From NCBI GenBank assembly GCA_027382625.1, contig JAJKFJ010022119.1:1-64000 (forward strand): DNA of 64,000 nt, given 5' to 3'. Position numbers and translations under genes: made by a program. Position 1 is the stretch's first letter. The number at the start of each line of letters is the position of its first letter. This DNA comes from Tetmemena sp. SeJ-2015. Lineage: Eukaryota > Ciliophora > Spirotrichea > Sporadotrichida > Oxytrichidae. Positions 34,389-46,989 of the stretch are shown in pieces. The notes below the pieces were generated by a model. That model was not told the origin of the DNA. It did not search any database and saw only the letters and a program-made list of their open reading frames with translations.

Positions 34389-36552
34389 AAATCAAAACAA
34401 CCCAATTACAACAAGCAAGAAACAAAAACCTCCTCGACTACCTCTTCAGATGGAAATTTAATCAAAGAAATTCATAGACGAGTAGAGAAAGAATACTTGA
34501 ACACATCTCTAGGCAACATCGATATAGTGCATTCTTAAGCTAGGATATCTTGGTTTATATCAGATTAAGTTTCTTCTCTGGATGCAAATACTACTCTGCT
34601 CACTCAAAAAAATTCGATGAAATAGTTCGAAAGTGATCCTAGATACTATTCCGTTTGCTTTGAGAAGCACCCAAGAAGACAATAAGACATTTTCAACAAG
34701 TTTTTCAAACTAAGAGATTATGTGAAAAATAAAAACATTTATTCATCTCTCAGACTAAGTTATCAAGAATTCCTTTTGCACTTGCAATCATATTTCATTA
34801 CTAGATTTGGAGGGCATGACTCTGCTCTCTATCCCCATCTACTTTCTTTGAACACTTTGCCTTAAAGCTTTGATGAGAATCATGACTTGCTCCAGGTTAT
34901 ATTGAAAGTGATTTATAATTTTTTTTAAGACAAAGATTTCCCTTTAGAACCTTAGTTAATAGCACTAGTTTTTTAGCATTTTCCTTCACTAATTTTAGCT
35001 AAAATACTCAATAAGAGAGATTTAAAATATTTTTTTGAGATTTATCTCGGAGATCGAGGGTGCTCGAAAAACCAAGTCGAGTTCATTAAACGAGGCCTTT
35101 AACTTCTTGAGGTTGGGTTAGATAGTCAAGATTCTAGAAGTTAAAGACTATGAATTTAGAGAAACTATTATCATTCTCCTAGCATAAGTCGTTGTTATTT
35201 GGATCCTATTCCAATGATTAATTGCATTTCCTCCTGATTCTTCCAAAAGACTACTTGTTCAATATATTAAAAGAGTTAGATCGAGTCAACATCCCTCTTT
35301 TAAGACTTATGGTTGTTTGCCAGTAATTTATAAGATTCCTAAGACAGTAGAAAAGTGTAGGATCGAGACAGGCAAACTTGGTGAGGAAAATCAATAAATT
35401 CATATCAAATTCGCATTAAAACTTACAAAAGGCATTAATATTGACCACATTGAACCTACCATCAATAAATAAAATTGCTGCACACAAGTTTCTGTTGACT
35501 AGATAATGGCTCTTCAATCAGACTCCAAGAGGTGTGCGAGAACGAGAAACACACTCACTACTTAGAGATGGCTTCGTCTTGTATCTTATCTTCTCAGAAG
35601 AGTTTTTTTCGGTGACACATGCCTACTGCCTCTAGAAAGACTTGAGAGATTGGGCTAGTTGAAATATATTGTCTTGGAAAAAGGTCTAGCTCATCTTCAC
35701 TAACGGTATTAGAGATCCTAGACGCTTTGGTAATAAAATATTTAGGGTCAGGTCTATCAGTGCTCGCTATAAATTGATTCTATGATGTGAAGCGTGACTA
35801 TGATCTCGTGATTATTGACGAGTTCGATTAGATAATAAAAAAATACGATTCACAAGTGCAAACACTAAAATAGTCTGAGTGTTTGGATTTAAATGTTACT
35901 CAATCTTATATATTTAGTTGAACGATTGAATCTGGAGCCAAGAGCATTTTATCAGATTATAGGGTAGTCCGGACGTTAAGAGTTTTTAAAGAGAAGTAGA
36001 ATTAATCTCAGGAGTTAAGCAATATTTAGGAGGCTTAATTTAGCCTTTAAGTTGCGCCATAGAGAGACTTAAATGGCTGGAAGGTGAAATCGAAAATTAA
36101 AATATCTAATCCTATTCATAATTTTGTATGATGAGTCAGAGAAGTAATCCTCACAGAAAGAAGTTGAAAAAGCTAATATTGCTAAAATAAAGGAGGTAGT
36201 CAGAATGTAATACAAATTGGCATCCTGCTGAAGTTGATTTTATGCTTGTTTATTAAATAATTAAGACATTTAAATTTTAATGGAACAAGTATAGTCCTTG
36301 CAATTAAACAAGAAGAGAACTCCTCATCAGTGAACTGGTATTACTTGAAAGTAAAATTTCATCAATCTGTTGATAAATTTCAGTGTTAAGAATACTACTA
36401 GAAGACTAAAGAAGAAAACCGTACTTATAGCTTTGAATGAGGAGACTTAGAAAATTAAGCAAATACATTAGAGTAGTTTGGCTCTAAGATCTTTGGCAAC
36501 TCAAGTGCAGATTATGACAATCATAATCTGAATTTACTAAAATTGAGGTGAC
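34389..36552 (+). pseudogene. Candidate large gene, possibly SF2/SecA-like ATPase, broken
   Basis: Code-6 frames follow in order on the plus strand. 34389-35150 (254 codons, about ten TAA/TAG Gln) is helical and hydrophilic, for example RYYSVCFEKHPRRQQDIFNK and FDENHDLLQVILKVIYNFFQ. 35150-35662 and an overlapping frame come next; the latter includes CRIETGKLGEENQQIHIKFA at 35355-35415, which loosely resembles the TGEGKS nucleotide-binding region of SecA-type ATPases. 35781-36131 contains RDYDLVIIDEFDQI (Asp-Glu at 35817-35822), a good Walker B/DExD motif. It is followed 34 residues later by F-S-TGA-T-I, where motif III (SAT) would be expected. Coding-like frames continue to a TGA near 36550. 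Frameshifts and a TGA break it. The ATPase call is inference from two motifs; the N-terminal part is unrecognised. Confidence 0.35.
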
Positions 36553-36759
36553 TAAATCAAACCTCTAACAGCTTGCATGTTCCCTCTATTAAAAATAAAA
36601 CATTCAAATAAATAAACTGAAATATAATTTAATAAGCTAGAATTTTACTTTTAGATTAATTTTGATTTCTCCCTTTATGAAAAAAATATGAATACATTAG
36701 ATGTGGCATTTTATTGAATTTCATAAAAAATTTAGTAATGCAGATTTGGCGTTTTGTTT

Positions 36760-37027
36760 GTTAACCAGAACAAGAGTTTGGTAGCAAAACACGAAATTCA
36801 AGCAAGATGGAAAAGTTTTTATAGGGTGAGGTAAAATCTGAGAGACAGGAACTGCAGATAAGAGGAAGAAGCAACTGATCTAGAGACCTATTACAATAAC
36901 TCTCTCTTCCTATTTCGAATTGCTCTAAAGCTTTTATCTTATTAAAATTCATGAAACAAGCAATGGAGGAGATGCTAGACTTGGAGGAAATATTAGATGA
37001 GATAATTAAAAAGAGGAACTTTAGAAT
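36760..37027 (+). CDS. Candidate coding segment next to the TIR element
   Basis: Overlapping plus-strand code-6 frames encode charged helical peptides (FMKQAMEEMLDLEEILDEII then KKRNFRMSSNQIQIEYEQL). The last part runs into the left terminal repeat of the element starting near 37028. This could be the end of the preceding broken gene. The opposite strand is also open (36761-37036), so the strand is uncertain. Confidence 0.22.
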
Positions 37028-37735
37028 GTCATCCAATCAAATATAGATTGAATACGAATAGTTGATTGGTGACTACTATATCTTAAAATAAATGATTTTT
37101 ATTTATTTTTTTAGAGTGAGCGCCAGTCCTTGACTGTTTTAATTATTTAAATTTAATATAAAAACTAATCATAAAATGTAAGGAGGAGGTTGAGCTCCTT
37201 GTCAATCTGTGATCTGTACTAGAATAACTTGAGCTACTGTATTATCTTCGTCATAATCTTGGGAGGACTGGCAGACTTTCATCATAAAAATCTAAAACGA
37301 TATTAAAGATAATTTAAATATAGAACTAACCGTCAAGCTAGTCAGATACAATAAGAAACACTCTCCATACTAATTCAAATAAAAAAGAGCTCCCTCTTCC
37401 AACTAAAAGCCTATAGACACGACAGATATATTCAGTCAGATTTTAGATGTTGCCGATGATTTTTATTACAAGTATGAACAAGACATCAAAATGAATGAAA
37501 AGTTAAGCAAACAAACCAAATAAATAAGCAATGACTAAATTTAAGCAATGTAAACAAAGCTGGCAAGCAGTAATTCTCTGAGTAGTCATTTAAATCCTCA
37601 ATTATTATTTTTTATAAATAAACAAAAAAACAGTCAAGGACTGGCGCTTACACTAAAAGCATTAAAAATCATTTATTTTTAAGATATAGCAGTTGCAATC
37701 AACATTTCATATTCAACCTATAATTATTCGATAAA
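37028..37735. mobile_element. TIR element sharing its outer ends with the ubiquitin-like elements
   Basis: The left arm 37028-37142 and right arm 37617-37735 are inverted copies about 105-115 bp long, sharing GTTGATTG, CTATATCTTAAAA, TAAATGATTTTT and AGCGCCAGTCCTTGACTG. The outermost ~25 bp (TATAGRTTGAATAYGAA) resembles the R3/R4 termini (TATAGGATGAATATGA), but the rest of the arms and the interior differ. The interior minus strand (37195-37530) reads as a code-6 frame with one TGA. Probably a non-autonomous DNA transposon. Confidence 0.7.
37195..37530 (-). CDS. Candidate ORF inside the 37-kb TIR element
   Basis: A minus-strand code-6 frame with an ATG near 37510 (MSCSYLQQKSSATSKI, then TGA) continues LNISVVSIGFQLEEGALFYL and ends QDYDEDNTVAQVILVQITD at a TGA near 37197. 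If real, it is the passenger gene of this element, in the position the ubiquitin-like gene occupies in R1-R5. It is not similar to ubiquitin and no family is recognised. Confidence 0.25.
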
Positions 37736-38429
37736 ATGAGATCCTTTCATATCTTCTAAAATATCAAATATCTAATGAGACTAGAATGACGAGACTTTAA
37801 ACTAAACTAAAATTTTATATGTTGTTTGTGAACGTTTTGCTTCGATGTGCAAAGAATTAATAGATTGTATTCAATTTCTCTATATTTTCTAATTAGGTAT
37901 GCTGCCTAATTGTTTTGTTTATGTGTAAAATGATATTTTATTTATAATAAGAATTTATTTTAAAGATGAATTTTTGATTTGAAGAAGAATTCAAAATTTA
38001 AGATATATATATGAGATAATTAGACGTCAATTAAAATTGATCAGGCTATATATTTGACCCTTATTTCGGTGGCAACTTATATATTTTTGGCTCATTTCAG
38101 AAGCAGCATCTAGATTCTTTCACAATTTTCATGTTTTAGCTTTTATAACTCTGAAAATTGTTATTCACAAGCATAGAAATATTGGCCACCTTCTGGAGAG
38201 CATGGAACGCATACTCTCTCTAAAAAACATGCACAGACTGAAAAAATCTCCAAGTTTTTCTATCCTTATATTGTTAGTTTGATTTGTATGCCTTTCTGCT
38301 GTTCTCCATTCTTAATAGCTGTAATTCATTTAATTAAGTATAACTAAAAATAAATAAGTATAAACTTAGTGGAATTAAAATAAATATATCCTCATTACTT
38401 TAAAACATTATACTAATCGCTGAGAATTT
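37736..38429. other. AT-rich DNA, nothing identified
   Basis: No gene, repeat or RNA recognised. Confidence 0.35.
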
Positions 38430-38765
38430 AATAAAAAAGAGAATTAATTGAAAATATAAGCAATAAATTTTAAATTCGTGGCAGTTGATGTGAAACATTT
38501 TGAGTTGAAATTACTACCATTCTATTTCATCCATGCAACATCTTCGTAGGAGATATGTTTAAAGAGTTACCTCGGTCAGAAGTTCTTGAACTTGACTAAT
38601 TTGCGGATTCTAAGTTTGTGGCATAATCTTCTCTTCACAGAGAGCTCCTATCGGATGGTAGCAGAACAACTTCATATTATATTTTAAAGAGCTATCGAAC
38701 AAGCACCACTTTGAGGTAGCTAGCTCACAATTTAACGGACAAAATTTACTATTTTTCATTTATTA
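38430..38765 (+). repeat. Dispersed repeat family (38/44/63 kb), copy 1
   Basis: Aligned with 43930-44290 and 63165-63545, all in the same orientation. Shared blocks include GAGAATTTAATAAAAAAGAG, GGCAGTTGA, TGCAAC(A/T)T..T and AAAGAGTTA, plus an end block with GAGCTATCGAACAAG. A code-6 frame here reads HPCNIFVGDMFKELPRSEV; copy 3 has YPCNFCAGAPSKEL at the same place. Likely remnants of a mobile element with a small gene; family unknown. Confidence 0.55.
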
Positions 38766-40049
38766 TTCCTTTTTTAATTTAATTTTAAACTAATAATAAG
38801 ATCTTGATTACTCTTCTCTCATTCTTAATTCCAACTTGCCATTTGTTAATTGATGTATAAGAAGTGATAAGTAAATTAAGTTTTCTTAAATCATTTGAAC
38901 TTTAGCAATTATTAGCGGATAGAGCAAGAAGACAGAGCTTAGCTTATGTAGCATTTGAGAAGTGAATTCCAACTAGTATTCTGTCCTTCAACTAAATCTA
39001 GCAGAAAATGATATTGTAAAAGTAGAATTAGAAAACTATACTGCCACTTTTTTGGTGAAGGCAGAAACTGAAAGATACATTCAGGTAAGATTGGTTATAT
39101 TTACTTACTAAGTTTTATCAATCTTAGACAGTCTTGAAGATTCATCCACTAAAATTGAAGAAGTTTGCCTAGAGCTCAGTATTATTTTTAGCGATTTTGT
39201 TTACTTTTTAGATTCGCAATCTTATAGACTTTATAATCCTTTGAAGACCTGAGCTGCCAGTTAATATATGTTTTAGTTAGAAAGCCATTTATAATTCAAA
39301 TTAATTAAAAGTCGTTTGATATTTAAATTAAATGTTTCTGAAGAGAGAAGAATTTTTATTCTCAATTGCTCAGATTATGATATCTTGGATAGAGGCAACT
39401 GATGGATTCTATTATAGGTAGGATACGATTAGTGAATCTATAATTTAAAATGCAGGCTTATAAATTTATAAAGACTTATCATTGCTGAACACGATTTTCA
39501 ATGCGCATTTGCCTCTACTTAATCAATTTCATTTTGATTTATTTGAAGTGTTCATAATTTGTCTATAAAAAAAATTAGTAAATTTGCTTACAGACCCTCA
39601 ACCAAATTTCTTAATGTTTAAGTCTTAGATTGTGATGAGCTTTTACTTACCCTTATCTTATATTTGAACCATGATTCTCTTTGCGCATTGTCCTTGAAAA
39701 GTGATTTCAATAGTCTCAAGTCCATGGGTGCGCTTGATGGCTTCTTGCTCTCTCAAAATGTTCTTATCTAAATGCAATTATAAGTCTATTATAATCACCA
39801 TTATTATCGCTAAATTTTAGCTAATCTTAAAAATAGTCATCATAATAAATTTTAGAGAATGAGGGTTTACATACTATACCGTAGTTTATTGAAATTGATT
39901 GGAAATTGTGAAAGGTCTATCCTTCTGCTTCTAAATTTGATCTCCTCGTCCATGGTTTTTATTTTAATAAATGAAATTGCAAACTGAATATATTAATTAA
40001 ATTGCTGTTGACTTTTCCCTTAATAAAGATGTATTTAAAGTAAAAGCAA
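38766..40049. other. AT-rich DNA, nothing firm
   Basis: A TTATAGGTAGGATACGATTAG at 39409-39430 loosely resembles the R-family terminus and could pair with the one near 40065. This is too weak to call an element. Confidence 0.25.
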
Positions 40050-40084
40050 CCATTAATCATCTAATCATATTCACCCTATATTGA
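40050..40084 (-). repeat. Orphan R-family-type terminus
   Basis: The minus strand reads ATATAGGGTGAATATGATTAG, nearly the R3/R4 terminal core. No ubiquitin-like coding is next to it. Either a solo end or the border of another passenger element. Confidence 0.4.
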
Positions 40085-41589
40085 AAAAAGAACCACTAAA
40101 GTAAACTTGCATTCTTTGGAAAACTTTAAGAAAATAAAGCAAATAAATCACACTAAGAGAAGACAGCCTGACAGGTGGAAGATACATTTATCCTGTATTT
40201 CGTATGTAATAACCTTCATTCAGCAATTTTATCTTAAATATTAATAAAGTAATTAATTTTGGATCACTATTATTTTAAATTAATTTTAAAATAAATATTT
40301 TAATTTATATTTTTTATTTATTCTCTAAGCGGCAGCCAATTTGCATATTAAAATAAATATGTATTTATATAATTTTAATAAAATAAAATATTTATCAACT
40401 TTACAAAAATAGATGCTTCATAATTTTGAAATGTTTTTGGTTTATGAATTCCTTAATTTTATAAAAATAGACCATAGATAAAAACATAAAGTATACTTAC
40501 TGTATTTATACAAATTAATACTTCATACATTTCTTATATTCGCAATATTATTTAAAGATATATAAGACGAGTGCATAGCTACTTATTATATTATACATCA
40601 TTACGATAAATAGATTGAAACAAATTTATAATTTAAGAATTCAGAAGAAAAAAGTATTTAAAATATTAGATAAAACTTTACAAATAAAAAGACTTATTAA
40701 CTACTCATTAATTTAAATATATAAGTGTATAGCAAGATATTATTAGATTTATTTTGATAGATACAGATTTATCAAATTTAGATTTTGGCTTATAGAAGAC
40801 TATTATCGTAATATATTCAAATGATTTAAAATATTTTAGGCATTTTTAATTATGATAAATTTGAGTGTATAAATTCACTCTTTTATTCTTAATTATTTTC
40901 TATAAATGATTCTTGTGTTCTTATGTTTAATTGGCTTATCTAAATTAAATCTTATAAAAATTAAGTAAGCTTAACTAACACGAAAGCTAAAAAAGAGAGT
41001 CTGGAACAGATGGCACTTACCATATTTGTAGTATTAAGTAAATCATCAAAACCTATATTAACCTCAGACTAGGGAACTGACTCTCCATACTTTTCTTTAA
41101 TTATAGCATCAATAAAAGCTTGTAAGGCTTCACTGAAGGTGAGTGAGAGAATCGAGCTTCCCGATAGTTGTTATTGGCTGATAGGTGAAGTGATGGTTAG
41201 ACTATCTTTACTAAATTGAGTGCAGAGTGAGCAATATACTGCGTTTTTAAGATGAAGAGAGTTTTCACAATTTTTAATTATTTAAATGAGAAGTTTTAAG
41301 AGAAATATCAATATAAAACTAAATTAAGCTCTTGTCTTCATTAATATATTCATTTAAATACCAAAAATAATTCATAAAATTACCAAATTTAATAACAATC
41401 CATTCTGTAATTATAAAGCTAAAAAATAATTTAAACTCAGTTTTATTTATCTTACAATTACTATTAAATATGTCTTGCAGAAGACGATGATGATGACGAT
41501 GAGGAAGACGAAAAAGATGGAGTTTGGAAAAAGTGGGAATAATAATAATAATAATAATTAAATAACAATAATAACAGCAACACAATAGA
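40085..41589. other. AT-rich DNA with short (AAT)n
   Basis: Background; an (AAT)n run of seven to eight units lies at about 41538-41560. Confidence 0.35.
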
Positions 41590-41950
41590 AACAGACTATA
41601 AGCTTAGAGTCCGACACCATATGATACCGACTATGAGGCTACCGAGATCTTTGCTTTGGAGGCAGAGTGCACGCTCTCTTACAAGTCCCACTGAGCCCCC
41701 AGGCATGGCGCAAGGCCCCCGGTGACCGGCAGCTCACCCCTCAGTCAGGGAGGGTTTGAACGCAGGATTCCTGGCCCTTGCCCTGTGCAGTGAGTGGCAA
41801 CGTCCTCTTGTGGCGATCGGGAGTGACCCCCTGGTCAGTGATGCCTACGGCTAGAGAGTACAGTGAAGCTTCGGAGGGGGGCGGCTCCTTGATGGACTTG
41901 AGTGCCAATATTAAGAGGCGGGCCCGGTAGAAGGTATAGATTAATACTAG
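41590..41950 (+). repeat. GC-rich dispersed repeat family, copy B
   Basis: This is the most GC-rich patch in the window. It contains CCTCAGTCAGGGAGGGTTTG followed by AAC, TGGCAACGTCCTCTTG and GGCTAGAGAGTAC, aligned to copies A and C. One frame stays open across the core: PSVREGLNAGFLALALCSEW then QRPLVAIGSDPLVSDAYG. This corresponds to copy C PSVREVLN... and QQRPSSFAAIGGDP. Upstream the frame is broken by indels. Confidence 0.6.
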
Positions 41951-42937
41951 ATAAGCAATCAAATATATATTAAATATCTCTCTAATTCATTAACTTAATC
42001 GTTCTTTGCAAGACATAAATAGTGATTATATTATAATCTTTCTATTCTATTGTTTGAGATTGGAATCTGAATTTTTCTTTTTATGCTAAATTTTTTTTTT
42101 TTTAAATTTTTATTTTATTTTATTTATTTTTTATTTTTTAATTATCTTCAATTACTAAACTGATTTAATTGAATTTTAAAATATAAATATTTTATAAATT
42201 TTTATGAGAATATTTTATTTATTAGATTGTCTATCAAGCACTGTCAAAAAAACGGCTTAAAATATATATATAATGCAAACTAAGACCCTTTGATTTACTA
42301 TGTCATTCAGTTGCTTCAATAATGTACTAATATGGGTAAAATACGGATAGATTATTACAAGCATAAAATACAATGATTTTCAATTCAAATGCTATTTCTT
42401 ACTTATTTTAATTTGCTTGTCTTTGGCTTAGGTTCTCCTCCTCAGTATTTCGGATATTTTATAGCAATTATTTTATCTAGAAATCATCGAACTCTATTTG
42501 CTTCATTTTCACTCTACTTGCCCTAAAGTTCGCCGTGACCTCACGTTTGGATTAACTTACTTTTGTTTTTAGGTAGGAGGATCCTTTTTTTACTGATTCT
42601 TTAAGCTTGACTCATGAAATAAGTTCCATTAGAAGGATCTTTTTTGAATTGAAGAGTTCCAACAAGCCTATATGTTCACCTAAAAAACTAGATTAATCGA
42701 GAAAAATGGTTTACTTACCTCTTTGTCTTTAAGATACTTGAAAAAGTAACATTTGTGATGAGAGAAGGGCTTATGAAGTCTCCAGTCTGCCATTACGAAT
42801 TTATTTAAAAATATTGACAATTCTTTTCTCTTGCTATTAAATTAATTATAGTAAAAGCACTAACTAAAAATACTTGATTACTTGTTAGCATGATTATCTA
42901 ATCTTATTTGACCCATATTAAATCCTTCTAATACATA
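41951..42937. other. AT-rich DNA, nothing identified
   Basis: No motif recognised. Confidence 0.35.
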
Positions 42938-42945
42938 TTACTCAA

Positions 42946-43490
42946 GATGACGGAAGTGATGGTACTCGAATATGCTAGCAGAAAAAGACTTCAAGACCTT
43001 AGCAGAATTCAAGCAGCACTCAAGGAATAGAGAACATTCCTCCAGAGTTGATCTTTGTAGCTGGTCGCTCATCAGCATTCTGAGCGAGAGCCAGTGAAGA
43101 CAGATAACTCTTTCATGAAAGGAAGGCTTGAGCAGAGGTTGAGTCCTCCTTCCAACCTTTGAGCGAATGGAAGATCTTGATGAGGACAATTGGCATAAGT
43201 CAGATTCAGCTTAAGTGACTTCTGAGGAACCTCATAGAATGGTTACTCAATAAGTCTTCTGTTTTTTTAAACCAAATTTAATGTTACCTTGAACATGACT
43301 GCCACAATACCCCAGCTAAAATTCTTCTACTACTGCGAATGCTCCAACGATTACCTTATATATAGTAGTTAGTACGAGAAAGATTTAATATTATTAAAGA
43401 TTGCATTAACCCTAGTTTTAAAAATATTCTTCTTCAATATCGTATCTTTTATTAAAATTTTGAATAATATCTTCATTTATTTATTTTGTA
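42946..43490 (+). CDS. Candidate coding segment, frame broken
   Basis: The plus-strand code-6 frame from an ATG near 42946 reads MTEVMVLEYASRKRLQDLSR then IQAALKEQRTFLQS, then a TGA. The same frame goes on through SEREPVKTDNSFMKGRLEQR. A shifted frame continues ERMEDLDEDNWHKSDSAQVT and, past a possible GT..CCCAG intron, KFFYYCECSNDYLIYSSQYE. GC is higher than the flanks. The product is hydrophilic and unrecognised. Confidence 0.3.
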
Positions 43491-43929
43491 CTTATTAAAA
43501 ATTTAAATAATTACACAAAATGTAGGGGCTTTAATAAATTAAAGAAGTCAAAATATTGTAAAGTTTATTTATTGAAAGTAAATGTATCTGAAGAATTTGT
43601 TAATAGATCTATAATAATCTTAAATAATTTTTATCCCTTTGTTTTTTATTTTTAAGGTTTAGATTTTTTAAATATACTTTATAGCATTCAGACTTTTAAA
43701 CTAGAAATATAGGCTAATTAATAGTATTTTTGATTTATTTAAGTGCAGGATTATAATTTATAAAATGTGGTAACTAAATAAATTATTTAGAAATTTAAAA
43801 TCATTTAATTGTAAAACATATCAACATAATAGGTGATTAGGTACTAAATTAACAAGCTATTTTTAATATTTTTAATAGGTTTAATAATATATACTTATTA
43901 TTATTATATCTTAGAATAAATAGCCAAAT

Positions 43930-44290
43930 TAACTAAATTAAAATTTTTTATTTAAAATGTATCAAAGTTGCAGCTGTTTAAATTTCTCTCATTTAATAAT
44001 GATTACACTTTTCGATTAAGAAGTAAATTATAAGAACTTTTTATCTTTGCAACTTTTGAGTTAGATCTCTCAACCAACAGTTTTAAGCGATATAAATTAT
44101 TTAAATAGTTTGAAGATGAGAAGGAGGAAGATTGAGTATATGAGATCTCATTGCTAAGAGTTACTGCAGATTTTTAAAGAAGAAACTCATATAATTGTTG
44201 ATTGCTATTCAACAAGTTACAAGTAAAGATATTATTAATTTATTTAAAATGCTAAGTTTGTAACTCTCAATTTAATAAAAAAAAACAATT
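43930..44290 (+). repeat. Dispersed repeat family (38/44/63 kb), copy 2
   Basis: See copy 1. Compared with copy 3 it keeps TTCGATTAAGAAGTAAATTA-type and AAGAACTTTTTATCTTTGC blocks. The Asp/Glu-rich stretch of copy 3 (DEDEEECAHHISMLRG) is DEKEED-TGA-VYEISLLRV here. Confidence 0.5.
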
Positions 44291-44344
44291 ATTTTTTAAT
44301 TTAATTCTATACTATATTATATAAATTATTTCTTACAATTTGAA

Positions 44345-44605
44345 GGAGGGTAATGACACTTATTGTGAAGTAACGAATCCTCCTACCGAATCAGTGACTT
44401 GCGCGGTAAGCACTACTCCTGCGCCTCCATCCACTTCTCCAGCTCCAGAGACAACATAGTCACAGACCACTACTGAAGTCCCTACTCCAAGTATTCCTCA
44501 AAGCTCAAACAATTCTATTCCGGTTCCATCAGCAACTCCTGCTGAAAACTGTACTTGCAATTGCTCAGCAGAAAATACACCCAACGACCAATACAACTAG
44601 CTTAC
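44345..44605 (+). CDS. Thr/Pro/Ser-rich coding segment ending in a Cys motif
   Basis: A markedly GC-richer segment is open in one frame with TAG as Gln: TPAPPSTSPAPETTQSQTTT, then EVPTPSIPQSSNNSIPVPSA, TPAENCTCNCSAENTPNDQY. The Pro/Thr/Ser-rich composition and NCTCNCS cluster suggest an extracellular or wall-type linker. No start is visible; it is preceded by AT-rich DNA and the 44-kb repeat, so it may be one macronuclear-destined segment of a scrambled or interrupted gene. Confidence 0.45.
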
Positions 44606-46005
44606 AAATTTAAATTACTATTAAATTAAAATATTTATCAAGAAAATACAACAACAAAAAACAAATAGTGGAAATCATATTTTCAACTTGAAAACCAATT
44701 CAGAATTCTGATAATCATCAAATAAATTGTAAAATAACTTACTTTTTTATTTCAATTTATCATAAGAATAGTTATGCTATTATTTTGATATATTAATTTG
44801 AGAAAAAAATTTAAATTATAAAATTTATATTTAATTTCTAATTATCAAAATCATTTCCTATCTTTATAAAATTATAATCGCATTTTTGTGAGAGTTAAAT
44901 AGTCTATAATTACAAAAGACACAAAAGAGAAGCATATAAATTAATTACTTTTTTTAATAAAAAATTTGGATTTTTATACAGTAATTTGAAAATGGAAGAA
45001 GTAAATAACAGATAGAGTTATTATTGCAAGAGTTTAAGTTACTAGCTTATCGTCTTATTTCCTAATACATCTTATATACTTCATAGTTCAGAAGAGAGCG
45101 TGTTTTCAAGAATTGTATTCTAATATAATTTAATATTATATAAGTTATGTTTCGCAATACTAATGGATTTTAGATTATTGAATGAAGGGTAGTCGTGGGT
45201 TCTAAAAATATCAAATACTGAAGTCTATCTGAGGAGATTCTTGGATTGAAAATTAAGATACGCATTTTAAAGCAACAGGCTTGCAGAAGGATGCCACTAC
45301 TATAGCTGATATGGGTGCAAATCATACTTTGAAATAAATCCCTTAATATATTTAAATGTTTGTTTTAGATTACTGAATATTAGCGAAGTACAAAATAATA
45401 CTGATTTACTTCCATTCAGATTTATTGCTTCGACCATGAAATATTCTATTCTCTTTTTTTTTTGCTTTGTTAATGTTACTTTTAGATAAAATTAAGTGAA
45501 GATCAGGCTTTGAAATCAAATTAATCTGATGCCTGAGGAAATATTGTATCTATTTAAAAATAGGAAAACATCACTTTAGGATCTGAGCAGTAATGATTAA
45601 ACTTATGCAATATTATCAAATGCAATGAGAGAAGACTTAGAGATAATTCTTATTAAATTTTTAAGTAGGAAGAATGCACTGTGAGAATTTATAATATGTC
45701 AAGCTCTACTACACCAAATTAACACACTATTTTATAAGAAAATCAAACTGATAGCTTTAGAAATTTTATTTTAGTATTAAATCCATTTACAGAAGGCTAA
45801 AAATTTACGAAATTTTATGAGTTTGTATTTTTGATATATCACTGAAATTTTAAATAATTTTGAGTTTTGAGCATTTTTACAAATTTATTTTTAAATATCA
45901 ACATTTGAGTTTTCAATTTATATTTAAAATTTATATTTTTCTTTTTTAAATTAATAATTAAATTAGAAAGATAAAATCCGTAGATGAAAAACGAAACAAA
46001 ATATG
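44606..46005. other. AT-rich DNA, nothing identified
   Basis: No motif recognised. Confidence 0.35.
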
Positions 46006-46480
46006 CTTGGCGTGTGGAAGGGAGATTAGCTTGGCATTAATCACTGCCTCTTATACGTTGAGTTTATCCCTAGATGCGATCTATTTTAGGAATCTGTGAG
46101 CTAGAAGTCGTGTATTTAAAAATGGGGTCCTGATAATAGGGTCCTTAAGAGGAAGGCATCTGCTAACTTAATATAAAAAACTAAATGAGTGGCTTCTTGT
46201 CCAAGTCCCTAATCTGCTTCAATACGGAGTGATGAGACTTATTGGCAACAACACAAGTTTGCAGCTAGAAGGCTATCATTTAACACTCTGGAACTCTTGT
46301 GTTTACAGTCAGAATGCTAGCCATATTTTCTTCTACTATTTCGCAGGCTGAGTAATAGAGTTTTGTTTTTATAAGACTATCCTAAATATTGAGCCTAATC
46401 ACTCAGAAAGGTTGATGGCAGGGAGTGTCACAGGTCTATTCCACAAATTTAGTCCTGCTTTCATATGAATTATGTTTCTC
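46006..46480. other. GC-richer island, possible coding segment
   Basis: GC rises here (TTGGCGTGTGGAAGGGAG, GGGTCCTGATAATAGGGTCC). Plus-strand frames give peptides such as HKFAARRLSFNTLELLCLQS, but two other frames are equally open, so neither strand nor frame can be chosen. Confidence 0.25.
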
Positions 46481-46989
46481 CTTAAGGATTTTTTATTTCC
46501 CTTAACAATTCTTTATATTTTTTTAAACTTATTTTTAAAAGGGCATATATCAGCTCGCTAATGTTTATTTTATTTGTATTAAAATTTTTTTAAACTTAAC
46601 AGCAATTATTTTAGACTTATTTGATAAAATATGTAGGAATTAAGCCAACTCTGAGGCATAAGTTTTATCTAATCTTAAAAGCAAATTATTTAGTTGTTTG
46701 TTTTTTAAAAATATAAAGTGAAGAGAGGAACTTTAAAAAATAAACTAGGTATTCAATAAGTCTTATAGATAATTAATTATTAAAATTCAAATTAAATTGC
46801 TTGAAAATAAATGAGATTCATTATTTTAGTTATATATTTTATGAGTCGCCTGAAGAAAATTTTTTTTTAAGTTGTGATTTATTTATCTAAAATTTAAAAG
46901 TCAAATTTATCTAAGAGTGTAAGATACATTTATTAGGGCATAGATTATTAAATTAGAATAATTTCAACAGCAGTTAAATGGATTCTTAG

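Noticed and set aside
41740..41790. tRNA-derived SINE or tRNA in the GC-rich family
   Set aside because: GTTCAAACC matches a B-box pattern, but no cloverleaf or convincing A-box was seen, while protein-level similarity between copies is clear.
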